Source of the DNA: Chara braunii
Lineage: Eukaryota > Streptophyta > Charophyceae > Charales > Characeae
Assembly (NCBI GenBank): GCA_003427395.1
Contig: BFEA01000311.1
Location: 1,065,094-1,100,100, forward strand
Reading direction: 5' to 3'
DNA: 35,007 nt
The first letter of the stretch is position 1. Every line of letters begins with the position of its first letter. Made by a program: the position numbers and the translations under genes. The notes under the pieces were generated by a model. The model saw only the letters and a list, made by a program, of their open reading frames with translations, searched no databases and was not told where the DNA came from. This document shows, piece after piece, positions 22,822-29,949 of this stretch.

Positions 22822-25800
22822 CCTCCAAACAACAAGCCACCTTTGCCAGACCAGAAGAATCAACACTTGGACAAGCCGTCCAGAATCAAGCCAACTCTTC
22901 ACAAAGCCACATCAGAAACTCGACATAACGCAATAGCCCGCATGGTTGTAGTGTTCCCTTAGCCCACCCATCGAAGATAGCACACAGAATGGACCCGATG
23001 TAGGAGTCTCTGCCCTTACACCCTATGTAGGAGTCTCTGCCCTTACCCACCCCTATGTAGGAGTCTCGGCCCTTACCCACCCCTACATCAGGTCCAAGGC
23101 CGAAAAAAATAAAATAAAAAAATAGATTCGTACATAGAAACCAGTTCATGCCCCCAGTACCACCAGTATATGGCCTAGGAAACTGCTCCATGTAGCTCTA
23201 AGACATGTCAAATCAACCCCGCAAAGGTCACAATCGGTGCATAGAGCTTACGCAAAAAGCTCCCTCGACGTCGTCTTGGTGACGTCCAGTCCCTCGTGTG
23301 ACTTGGGATCTGCCTCGTCGTAGTCCTGCACAAAGCAAAAGAACTTCCGAGCCCGCCTCTTCTCAAACATTCCCATCAAGGGGGATTTCAATGCCTCCAC
23401 ATCAGTGGCCGGCACTTTGTAGATCTGTCCAGGAAACAACGCAAACCAACCACCACCTGTCAGACTATCGAAAACCATTTCTCGATTTATGGGTTTCATC
23501 CTTGCGCAGGGGCCATGTTAATCTTCTGTGTATCGTTCCAATTTTAACGCATGTCCCGAAAGACTGACTATCGAAAACCACTTTCTCAATGCAATCAGGC
23601 ATCAATTCCGGAGTGAGCACTTACAACCAAAACCTACCTCTCTCTCTCTCTCTCTCTCGCTTTCTCAACGCAATCAGGCATCAATTCCATACCTTTCTCA
23701 GCCTTTATATCAAGAAAGATCTAAGATCTAGTGTAGTATCTCTTCAGATCAGTTTGACATCTGTTCCATGGTCCACCAAAAGAAAAGAATGCATCGAGTC
23801 CTCAGTTTTTTTTAAACTGATTTCGGAGAGCACCCCACTTCTTTCAGGAAGTTTCCAAAGCCGTTCCACTACAGAACATTCCCCCTTCCACTACCAAAGA
23901 TTCCAATGTATCTGGACCTGATATTGGCTCAAGTTACATAAAATTTTGGTCAGTCTGAACGCATCTGCTCAGTCCAGAAGCATTTAGAACGTTTGTGTGT
24001 GTGCCGGGGCGAGATCCAATCAAGATACATTTAGAACATCGTGAGGTTGAGCAAGATCTATACACAAGGGGAAGTCCAGCGATTACTTCAAGGGAAAAGA
24101 GTGCCAAAACCAACGGGCCTAGCCAGTTGGTACAGCCCATGACCTCTTGATATACAGACCCAAGTTCGACTCCTGATGCAATCAGATTCTAAATTACCTC
24201 AGGCCATTGATAATATCCCAAGGTCCCCAATTTTCAGAAAAGCACAAAAAACGTACGATGCCCAACTCTTTCCACCCCACTTGTTGATCCAATTGTCATT
24301 ATGGCCTAATTGCAGCACTCGCCATCCGCTAAAAAATTGAATGCATCTGGACACATTTATGACCAGCACTCGCCATCCGCCAAGAAATTGAATGCATCTA
24401 GACAACAGATGTGACCAGGTACATTCTCAATCTTGGCAGACGTCGTTATAGCCTAATTGCAGCAACTCGCTATCCGCCAAAAAATTGAATACAGTTATGA
24501 CCAGGTACATTCTCAATCTTGGCAGACGTCATTATGGCCTAATTGGAGCAACTCACCGTCCACCAAAAAACTGAATGCATCTGGACACAGTTACGACCAG
24601 GTACATTTTCAATCTTGGCAGACGTCATTATGGCCTAATTGGAGCAACTCACCGTCCGCCAAAAAATTAAATGCATCCGGACACAATTATGATCAGGTAC
24701 ATTATCAATCTTGGCCGGCGTCATCATGGCCTAATTGCAGCAACTCGCCATCCGCCAAAAAATTGAATGCATCTGAACACAGTTATGAACAGGTACATTC
24801 TCAATCTTGGCAGACGGTCAGCGGTGCAACTAGCCCCTCCGCCTCAAGGCCTCGCCGCACTAATCCCAAAATGTGCAGATTGAAGATGTAACATCCTGTA
24901 TAACTCAGAAATATGGACCCGCCGTAGTTTTTGTCTGTCACACATGGCGAGTGGTAAGACGAGATCTTTTTTCTTCTTTTTTTTTAAAGGCAGGCCAGGT
25001 CTTCAGTAATGTGCGTTTACAAAGCGAGCTCCAGTTTCAGAGAAAAAAAAAAAAAAAAAAAAAAAAGCATCCACCAAAATAAAGATGAGAAGCAAAAAAG
25101 CAAAAACGAAACCTACCATATAGCAAATAACCAAAGGAGAAAAGCACTAGTGGCACTAAATACAACCGATGCAAACCAACTGACCTAGCTCAGTTGGTAC
25201 ACCCCCCCTGGACTGAACTGTTGAAATACAGACCTGAGTTCAAACTTCCGCCGGATGGCAGATGCAGATGACTAATACACCAACCCTAGTGTTCACACCG
25301 CAGAAGTCAAGTTAAGGGCGTACTCACACTAGGACTTTTTTACTTATTTCTGGCTGTAATTGCGGTCAGGTACATCCACGCGTGGCTGTAACTGTGGTCA
25401 GATCACATTTAAAAGAGTGCAAGTACCAACTGCCCTAGCTCCGTTGGCGCATCCCTGAACTGTTGAAATACAGACCCCCCTAACTCCAGTGGTACCAACT
25501 GCCCTAGCTCAGTTGGTACACCCCTGAACTGTTGAAATACAGACCCCCCTAACTCCAGTGGAAGCAGATGAGTGAAATACCATAATTCTGAATTACCCCT
25601 ATAGTGCCGGCCAGTTCCATTATGATATCTCGAGGACGTCACCATTTCGAACCGCCACTGCCTTCCACATTGTTGGGAAAAGTGGGAGCACTACCCATGA
25701 CCACATTCTTCTGGGAAGGGGGGCCAACCAGCCCCAATAGGGCGCAGGGGGGATAAGGGCCAAAGGCGGGGGCAGTTAGCAATTTCACCACCAGCCGGCA

Positions 25801-28800
25801 TTTCATTTTGGCGTCCACCAAAACGAACAGGGACCGTCTCCACAGCTGATGCACAAGACAGGCAGTTATGTTTAAAATTAACAAAAAAAAAAAAAAAAAA
25901 AAAACCAATGCTAAAAAAGTGCTGACTCACCTTGTTCTGCTTCAGGACATAGCTTCCGTCCACGGCCTTGAATGACAAATACTTAGTCACATCGGTGTGA
26001 ATGAGAACCCTCACAAGCTGGCCATTGGCCATCATGAACTGCATAACAGCACAAACGCAACAAAAGAGCACGATTAATCATCGCTTACATCGATGTTGAA
26101 AAAGCTTCCACTTCTCGTCGTATCTCTGGCAACCACCCTCTGTGATTGCTCTCCCTTCTCTCCATTTAACACACGGACTACTGCTCCGTGGTTTACGGCT
26201 TCAGGCCCCACCGCACACGCGCGGCCTCCAACCACCACCCTCAGCCACAGGAACCAAGTCTATTAATCAACTAGTTCCAACACTGTTCAGAAGTGCAATC
26301 GTACCGGTAGTGATGTCCACCCCACCCCTGCAGCGCTGTAGCGTCCAACGTACACACATAATCCTGAAGTAGCACACAACCGCTGCCTTCAGGCCACCTA
26401 CTCCTTTTCGCACACAGATCCGCGTGTTGAAATTGTCTCCCTCTTCACACTCGTACTCTCCACCTGGCCCAAGGAGTGATAGGAGGGACAAGAGTCATCC
26501 TGGAACGCTGACCGTCAGGTAGGCCTGAAGATGCTACCTGGCCCAAGGAGTGATAGAGGGACAAGAGTCATCCTGGAACGCTGACCGTCAGGTAGGCCTG
26601 AAGATGGCTAAGGAGGGCACATTTAGATGAGACAGAAAAACAGCGTTACTCCCCCTACTTTCGCATTCCCCTGAAGATGATCTGGGCACAATTAGATGAG
26701 ACCAATAACAGCCTTATTCCCCCGACCGACTTCTGCACCTCCCACCCTTTTCTGCCACGAAAAATTTTAGGTAGGCCTGAACACTTAGGTAGACCTCTGC
26801 CACGAGAAATTTTAGGTAGGCCTGCAGATGGCCCATTTACACCCCCCCCCCCCAAGAACACTTAAGTAGACCTGAAGATGACCGAGAAGGGCACAATTAA
26901 ATGAGACCAATAACAGCCTTAAGACCCCCTACTTTTACAGCCCCCTTTCCTCCTACAGAAACGTTTAGGTAGGCCTGAATATGGCCCCTTTTTCTCCCAC
27001 AACAATGTTTCGGTAGGCCTGAAGACGACCACAGGGGCTCAATTAGATTCCACCAATTACAGCCTTTACTCCCCCTACTTCCACATCCCTTTCTCTCCAC
27101 CAATTACAGCCTTTACTCCCCCTACTTCCACATCCCTTTCTCCCCAACAAGCCAATGTGCAGATAGCCAATGGTCCTTCACGTACGAAATAATTACCTTA
27201 GGAATCATGTCCACGTTGTAATCCCGGTTGGATCCGAGTGCTGCAGGCGGCTTCTCTGTTCCGTGGAACTTCTGCCACAGCTGTGCTCACAAATAACAAA
27301 ACCAAAAAAAAACAAAAGATGAAACCGCATGCAAACGAAAAAAACATTCTACGTCAGCAGACAGTTTTAACTCTCACCAACCTCACACACGAAGGAAGCT
27401 CATCCATCCGGAAGCCTACCCACACCAACAAGCAAGCCAGTTGGAATCTTATAAGTTAGAAGTTTCTTAACAAGCGGTTAATAGACGTTCGTGAAAGGCC
27501 AACAATTTAGCCGCTTGTAAATTTGTGAAAATTTTAAACCGCTTGTAAATTTTGTGAAAATTCATTTTTAACCCTTCGTAAAAAACGTCCGTGAAATTCA
27601 CCCGCCTGTTTTTTTGTGTTTCGAACCATCAAAACAACGTTTTTTTTCCGTCTCAGTTTGACCGCTTATAATTTTGGTGAAAATTCACCGGCCTCGGTTT
27701 TTTTTTTTTTCCAAGCTATCGAAAGAGTATCAAATTTATTTGTTCGCTTTTTTCCGTCTCAGTTTAACCGCTTATAATTTCGGTGAAACACCGGCCGTGT
27801 TTTTTTTTCCCAAGCCATCGAAAAAATGTTCAGTACATCTTCAAATTTATGTTTGCCAAACATTTTTCTAGAAATGTCAACAAGTTCTAAATTTTGATAC
27901 ACGCATCCCATTCGCTACTCGAGTACAACGACCTGGACGACCACAAATTTGACATCAAATTTGACATCAGCTTGGACATCAAATTTGACTTCGACATCAT
28001 CAACTTTCGACATCAACTCAACTTTGACATTCGACATCAACTTTGACATCAACTCATCATCAACTTTCGACATCAACTCAACTTTGACATTCGACATCAT
28101 CAACTTTGACATCAACAACTTTGACATCAACTTCGACATCAACTCCGACATCATCAACTTTGACATCAACTCAACTTTCGACATCAACTTTGACATCAAA
28201 TTTAACATCAACTCAACTTTGACATCAACTTTTGACATCAACTTTGGACATCAACTCAACTTTGACATCAACTTTGACATCAACTTTTGACATCAACTCA
28301 ACTTTGACATCAACTTTTGTCATCAACTCATCATCAACTTTCGACATCAACTCAACTTTGACATAAGACATCATCAACTTTGACATCAACAACTTTGACA
28401 TCAATTCAACTTTCGACATCAACTTTGACATCAAATTTAACATCAACTCAACTTTGACATCAACTTTTGACATCAACTCAACTTTGACATCAACTTTTGA
28501 CATCAACTTTTGACATCAACTCAACTTTGACATCAAACTTTGACATCAACTTTGACATCAACTTTGACATCAACTTTGACATCAACTTTGACACATCAAC
28601 AGGGACACAACTACTCACAGGTCTGCCAGCAGGCAGCTTCACACTCTCCACCCTCGTTGAAATACAGACCTGAGTTCGAACTCCGCCAGATGCAGATGAG
28701 TAAATACTAAATAGTACTAGTACTCTAATTCGGAATTCCCTACTGCCGGTCAGTTTGGTGATGATATCATGATATCTCAACGCCGTCGCCTTCAAATGAC

Positions 28801-29897
28801 GACGGGAGGAGGGGGAAGGCCAACTAGCCTAGTTCAGGCGGCAAACCCCTGAACTGTTGAAATACAGACGTGAGTTCGGTCGCGTTGAAATACAGACGTG
28901 AGTTCGGGCTCGACCGGATGCAGACGAGTAAAATACCACAGTTTTCTTAAGTACCTACCTTCTTCCCCCGAATACTACCCGAATACTACATACGGTTATT
29001 ATAGTTGTATTTAGACTGCATACAACGTACGGTCATTATAGTTGTATTTAGACTGAAAGGTACGCCAAACACAGCTATAATGCCCGTTCGTTGTATTCGG
29101 GGTAAGAAGGTAGGGCCAACGTACGGTCACTACAGTTATAGTTAGACTGAAAAATACCCCAAACACAGTTATAATGACCGTACGTTGCATTCGGGGTAAG
29201 AAGGTAGGGCCAACGTACGGTCACTCTAGTTATAGTTATAATGACCGTACGTCGAATTCGGCGGAATAAGGTAGGGCCAAGGTACGGTCATTATAGATTT
29301 ATTTAGACAAAGATACCCCGAACACAGCTATAATGACCGTACGTTGTATTCGGGGGAAGAAGGTAGGGCCGGTCAGTTCGGTGATGATATTTCATGGCCG
29401 TCTCCCTTTTTAAAAAAGAAAAGAAACGAAAAGGGCGAAAGGATGGAGAACTGGCAGGAGAGGGGAGAACAAAGGAGGAGAGGAGAGAACTTGGACCTGA
29501 TTCAACGTCAGCGAAGGAGATTATTCCCCCTAGTCATCATTCCTGTCTTCCGTCCATGTGTTCTATTCGCGTGAAGAGGGTAGCAGAGGGCAAAAAACGT
29601 GGAGAACAGTTACCGGGGGGGGGGGNGAAAGGGGGAGGAGAAAGGACCTATAGGAGACCAAAAAAACGTGGAGGACAGGGAGAGGAAGGGAGGAGAGGAG
29701 AGAAATTGCACCTGATTCAAAGTCAAGGGTGGAAGTGGTGAAAAGGGGAGGGGAGAGGAAAGATAGGAGAAGGCAAACACGTGGAGGACGGTGAGGGCAG
29801 GGGCGAAAAGGGAAGGAGAGGAGAGAAATGGCACCTGATTCAAAGTCAGCGAAGCAGATTCTCCCCCGTAGTAATCATTCCTATCCATGTGCAAGAC
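12298..29897 (-). CDS. GDI: Rab GDP-dissociation inhibitor (GDI), 13 of 14 exons
   Basis: GDI is a cytosolic protein that extracts prenylated, GDP-bound Rab GTPases from membranes, keeps them soluble and returns them to donor membranes in vesicle traffic. Thirteen minus-strand exons, each with AG acceptor and GT donor, join in frame: 29897-29835, 27280-27197, 26038-25931, 23424-23252, 22348-22237, 20769-20689, 20250-20188, 19162-19061, 17469-17345, 16125-16044, 15109-14981, 13607-13533 and 12351-12298. They give 416 codons plus a stop. With the missing first exon (about 29 residues, the N-terminal GxGxx dinucleotide-like region) the total matches the family's usual 445 or so. Conserved blocks include [44 protein letters not shown] and YEP. 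Intron positions match those I know for plant GDIs. No stop or frameshift occurs, so the gene looks functional. The start codon is not in view. Confidence 0.96.
12361..13532. other. GDI last intron: CT/CA microsatellites
   Basis: It contains a CT run (12482-12514) passing into a CA-rich tract (12513-12626) and another CA tract (13402-13459). The rest, 12630-13400, is unassigned intron sequence. Confidence 0.85.
13533..13607 (-). CDS. GDI: GDI exon 13
   Basis: 75 bp, 25 residues from [20 protein letters not shown] to RITGK, phase 0. The acceptor is TGCAG and the donor GTAAG. Confidence 0.95.
13904..14045. mobile_element. TTAA-flanked MITE, copy 1
   Basis: It starts ACCACCAGTACATGG after TTAA (13900-13903) and ends CACGTACTGCTGC before TTAA (14046-14049). 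The ends are inverted repeats and TTAA flanks both sides, the piggyBac target. No coding capacity. It adjoins copy 2, sharing the middle TTAA. Confidence 0.78.
14050..14197. mobile_element. TTAA-flanked MITE, copy 2
   Basis: It follows the shared TTAA at 14046-14049, starts ACCACCAGTACATGGCCC and ends CACGTACTTGTGCT before TTAG (14198-14201, one change from TTAA). It is clearly homologous to copy 1 along its whole length. Confidence 0.78.
14308..14400 (+). repeat. tRNA-derived SINE fragment
   Basis: It contains GGTTGGCACACCCATGAACT, then GTTGAAATGCAGAC and GAGTTCGAGTCC (B-box like), in the same order as the SINE copies near 25190 and 28660. The A box is degraded. Confidence 0.6.
14611..14691 (+). 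repeat. 44-bp-period duplication of U6 5' end
   Basis: The 37-bp segment beginning CATTTCCGTCCTTC occurs at 14611-14647 and 14655-14691 with two differences. The second copy continues into the rest of U6. Confidence 0.92.
14662..14757 (+). pseudogene. U6 snRNA retrocopy (plus strand)
   Basis: The sequence follows U6 along its length: AAATTGGAACGATACAGAGA, then AGCATGGCCCCTGCAC, GGATGACACG and AAGAAATGGTCC. The ACAGAGA box (5' splice site pairing) is intact and AGCATGG is close to the canonical AGC. Substitutions occur in the 5' stem loop and in GCGCAAGG (here GCACAGGG). No upstream element or TATA box at the usual spacing is evident, and the 5' region is duplicated, so a pseudogene is likely. 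It lies antisense in GDI intron 12. Confidence 0.85.
14981..15109 (-). CDS. GDI: GDI exon 12
   Basis: 129 bp, 43 residues from [20 protein letters not shown] through [10 protein letters not shown] to CFISK, phase 0. The acceptor is TACAG and the donor GTTTG. Confidence 0.95.
15553..15619. repeat. Hairpin followed by 39-base poly-G
   Basis: AGGCAGT and ACTGCCT (15553-15572) form a 7-bp stem with a 6-nt loop, followed by a G run from 15581 to 15619. Confidence 0.9.
15621..16043. other. GDI intron sequence, unassigned
   Basis: No repeat family or RNA was recognised between the poly-G tract and exon 11. Confidence 0.5.
16044..16125 (-). CDS. GDI: GDI exon 11
   Basis: 82 bp. The first base completes Met, then [20 protein letters not shown] to SESEM. 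The acceptor is GACAG and the donor GTAAG. Confidence 0.95.
16732..16880. repeat. 77-bp tandem duplication
   Basis: The unit CCGATT..GCCGCCACCTGAACA at 16732 recurs at 16809 with few changes. Confidence 0.9.
17174..17267. repeat. 32-bp tandem repeat, three copies
   Basis: GCAGCAAAAAGATTCAGACC begins at 17174, 17206 and 17238; the copies are almost identical. Confidence 0.95.
17345..17469 (-). CDS. GDI: GDI exon 10
   Basis: 125 bp, from [20 protein letters not shown] to LNRKSD plus AT of a Met codon completed by the next exon. The acceptor is TTCAG and the donor [25 protein letters not shown] is the diagnostic segment. Confidence 0.95.
18175..18225. repeat. Long imperfect hairpin
   Basis: GTAC..CCTAAACTCGTGCC is inverted as GGGCACGACTTTAGG..GTAC around a short GCGGTAAC centre. 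Confidence 0.85.
18233..18545. repeat. Diverged tandem repeat, three units
   Basis: TTAAATGCC starts at about 18233, 18371 and 18481. Each is followed by a match to ACAAGTCACG..ACTCC and ACATCTGCCAACA; AAATTGCGGCC-type blocks end the units. A further copy of the same block is near 34053-34095. Confidence 0.8.
19061..19162 (-). CDS. GDI: GDI exon 9
   Basis: 102 bp, 34 residues from [20 protein letters not shown] to DPSYFTEK, phase 0. The acceptor is TGCAG and the donor [14 protein letters not shown] and DPSY are family-conserved. Confidence 0.95.
20188..20250 (-). CDS. GDI: GDI exon 8
   Basis: 63 bp, 21 residues [15 protein letters not shown] to KPECK, phase 0. The acceptor is TTCAG and the donor GTATG. 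Confidence 0.96.
20689..20769 (-). CDS. GDI: GDI exon 7
   Basis: 81 bp, 27 residues, from [12 protein letters not shown] to [11 protein letters not shown], phase 0. The acceptor is TGCAG and the donor [20 protein letters not shown] is a near-invariant block of the GDI/REP family. Confidence 0.96.
21995..22118. mobile_element. TTAA-flanked MITE, copy 3
   Basis: It starts ACCACCAGTAGATGCC after TTAA (21991-21994) and ends CACGTACTGGTGCT before TTAA (22119-22122). A partial internal copy (GGGGCGTGATCCTCCAG) follows at about 22149-22180. Confidence 0.8.
22237..22348 (-). CDS. GDI: GDI exon 6
   Basis: 112 bp. The first base completes Ala, then [20 protein letters not shown] to DTVKRIK. The acceptor is GTCAG and the donor [14 protein letters not shown] is a GDI family block. 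Confidence 0.95.
22643..22892. repeat. 88-base poly-A between imperfect 60-bp repeats
   Basis: A run of A from 22733 to 22820 lies between two copies of a segment containing GCCAGACCAGAAGAA (22643-22706 and 22830-22892). No coding meaning; the poly-lysine frames through it are artefacts. Confidence 0.92.
22990..23085. repeat. Tandem repeat of ATGTAGGAGTCTCTGCCCTT
   Basis: Three copies with a spacing of about 32-37 bp, each followed by ACCCACCCCT or a similar run. Confidence 0.88.
23252..23424 (-). CDS. GDI: GDI exon 5
   Basis: 173 bp, from [20 protein letters not shown] to SRELF plus two bases of an Ala codon completed by the next exon. The acceptor is GACAG and the donor GTAAG. It contains the conserved [10 protein letters not shown] segment. 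Confidence 0.95.
23474..23561 (-). pseudogene. U6 snRNA retrocopy (minus strand) with flanking direct repeat
   Basis: The minus strand reads TTCGGGACAT, AAAATTGGAACGATAC, AGAAGATTAACATGGCCCCT, GCGCAAGGATGA and AAATCGAGAAATGGT, the U6 order. The match stops at GGT, losing the U-rich 3' end. The sequence GACTATCGAAAACCA plus (C)TTTCTC flanks it at 23463-23483 and 23566-23587, which looks like a target-site duplication partly overlapping the U6 3' end. It is a retro-inserted pseudogene in a GDI intron, close to exon 5. Confidence 0.88.
23637..23658. repeat. CT microsatellite between copies of a short repeat
   Basis: CT run flanked by CAATGCAATCAGGCATCAATTCC-type repeats at about 23588 and 23667. 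Confidence 0.85.
24100..24196 (+). repeat. tRNA-derived SINE
   Basis: CCTAGCCAGTTGGTACA (A-box like), a central TTGATATACAGACC, then AAGTTCGACTCC (B-box like) and the shared tail GATGCAATCAGATTCTAAAT. Confidence 0.7.
24300..24820. repeat. 96-bp tandem repeat, about five units
   Basis: GCAACTC starts at 24472, 24548, 24644 and 24740, spacings of 76 (one unit lacks 20 bases), 96 and 96. More diverged units lie upstream. Each contains GACCAGGTACATTCTCAATC and CGTCATTATGGCC. Because 96 is a multiple of three, one frame stays open across it. Confidence 0.93.
24847..24968. mobile_element. MITE, GGGCCTCGC family, diverged copy 3
   Basis: The left end AGGCCTCGCCGCACTA and the internal AAAATGTGCAGATTG align with copy 1 at 10761. 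The right part has TTTTTGTCTGTCACACATGG and ends GACGAGATC, a decayed GCGAGGCCC. Confidence 0.65.
25180..25300 (+). repeat. tRNA-derived SINE, best-preserved head
   Basis: CCTAGCTCAGTTGGTA matches the RNA polymerase III A box (TRGYNNARNNG). GAGTTCAAACT is close to the B box, about 50 bases further on. Between them is CTGTTGAAATACAG, resembling an anticodon arm with GAA in the loop. The tail GATGCAGATGA..AATAC is shared by the other copies. Confidence 0.75.
25427..25600 (+). repeat. Two tandem SINE heads
   Basis: CCTAGCTCCGTTGG (25435) and CCTAGCTCAGTTGG (25505), each followed by CTGAACTGTTGAAATACAGA and CCCCCTAACTCCAGTGG. This is a 70-bp duplication of the SINE 5' part. Confidence 0.8.
25931..26038 (-). 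CDS. GDI: GDI exon 4
   Basis: 108 bp, 36 residues from [20 protein letters not shown] to the QNK end, phase 0. The acceptor is TGCAG and the donor GTGAG. Confidence 0.95.
26462..26608. repeat. 74-bp tandem duplication
   Basis: ACCTGGCCCAAGGAGTGATA starts at 26462 and 26536, with copies almost identical to TAGGCCTGAAGATG. Confidence 0.95.
26609..27150. repeat. Diverged repeats with TTTAGGTAGGCCTGAAGATG
   Basis: At least five imperfect units combine AATTAGATGAGACCAATAAC, CAGCCTTA, CCCCCTACTT and TAGGTAGGCCTGAAGATG. They are continuous with the preceding 74-bp duplication. Confidence 0.8.
27197..27280 (-). CDS. GDI: GDI exon 3
   Basis: 84 bp, 28 residues from [12 protein letters not shown] to [10 protein letters not shown], phase 0. 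The acceptor is CACAG and the donor [15 protein letters not shown] is strongly conserved in GDI. Confidence 0.95.
27540..27830. repeat. Diverged AT-rich tandem repeat
   Basis: CCGTCTCAGTTTAACCGCTT followed by ATAATTT(T/C)GGTGAAA and CACCGGCC occurs at about 27648 and 27755; a weaker unit lies upstream near 27540. Confidence 0.8.
27943..28595. repeat. GACATCAAC/TTT minisatellite
   Basis: About 650 bp are built almost entirely from GACATCAACTTT and GACATCAACTCAACTTT modules. Long frames on both strands are a by-product of units that are multiples of three. Confidence 0.97.
28655..28780 (+). repeat. tRNA-derived SINE, head missing
   Basis: It starts within GTTGAAATACAGACCTGAGT, includes the B-box-like GAGTTCGAACTCC and the tail GCCAGATGCAGATGAGTAAA, and ends near CGCCGTCGCC. 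Confidence 0.72.
28820..28950 (+). repeat. tRNA-derived SINE with internal duplication
   Basis: It has CCTAGTTCAGGCGGCA (A-box like), CTGAACTGTTGAAATACAGA and GTGAGTTCGG. The GTTGAAATACAGACGTGAGT block is then repeated once before GACCGGATGCAGACGAGTAA. Confidence 0.72.
28954..29367. repeat. Foldback element with 22-bp perfect ends and four internal hairpins
   Basis: 28954-28975 and 29346-29367 are perfect inverted repeats (CCTACCTTCTTCCCC.. and its complement). Between them lie four palindromic units with arms CGTACGGTCATTATAG and CTATAATGACCGTACG, separated by CGGGGTAAGAAGGTAGGGCC. Confidence 0.88.
29497..29562 (-). pseudogene. Degenerate duplicate of GDI exon 2
   Basis: The minus strand reads as exon 2 from the CACATGGA start to TTGAATCAG followed by GT. 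It has a small insertion after CACATGGA, several substitutions and frame loss, and lacks a proper acceptor. It cannot be used as an exon. It lies 338 bp downstream of the true exon. Confidence 0.85.
29712..29724 (-). pseudogene. Truncated duplicate of GDI exon 2 end
   Basis: Only the last part of the exon (TGACTTTGAATCAG-type end) and the adjoining intron purine/pyrimidine tract match. Together with the copy at 29497 and the real exon it shows that a unit containing exon end plus intron start was duplicated. Confidence 0.7.
29835..29897 (-). CDS. GDI: GDI exon 2
   Basis: 63 bp, 21 residues ([20 protein letters not shown] plus Q), phase 0 at both ends. The acceptor is CGCAG and the donor GTGCC. 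It holds the invariant MDRNDYYGG of GDI/REP proteins, part of the Rab-binding platform. Two broken copies of this exon lie downstream in the same intron. Confidence 0.95.
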
Positions 29898-29949
29898 CTG
29901 CGTAGCAGCAATTACACATGCCCCATAAGATCAAAGGATTTTTTTTTTT

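Larger units (their letters stand above)
29400..29834. repeat. Purine-rich repeated intron tract
   Basis: Three units of GGAGAGGAGAGAA-type sequence, each leading into an exon-2-like end. A G run and the unresolved base N at 29626 lie within it. Confidence 0.8.

Noticed and set aside
23474-23561. Functional U6 gene
   Set aside because: The 3' U-rich end is missing, no upstream promoter elements are visible, and direct repeats flank the copy.
24457-24891. 144-codon ORF with 32-residue repeats as a gene
   Set aside because: It is explained by the 96-bp tandem repeat inside a GDI intron on the opposite strand; no start context or domain.
25180-25260. Genuine tRNA gene
   Set aside because: A and B boxes are present, but the acceptor stem does not pair, box spacing is too long, and the same head recurs with a shared non-tRNA tail, so it is a SINE.
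27915-28506. [13 protein letters not shown]-type repeat proteins on the minus strand and their plus-strand counterparts
   Set aside because: They are translations of the GACATCAAC minisatellite.
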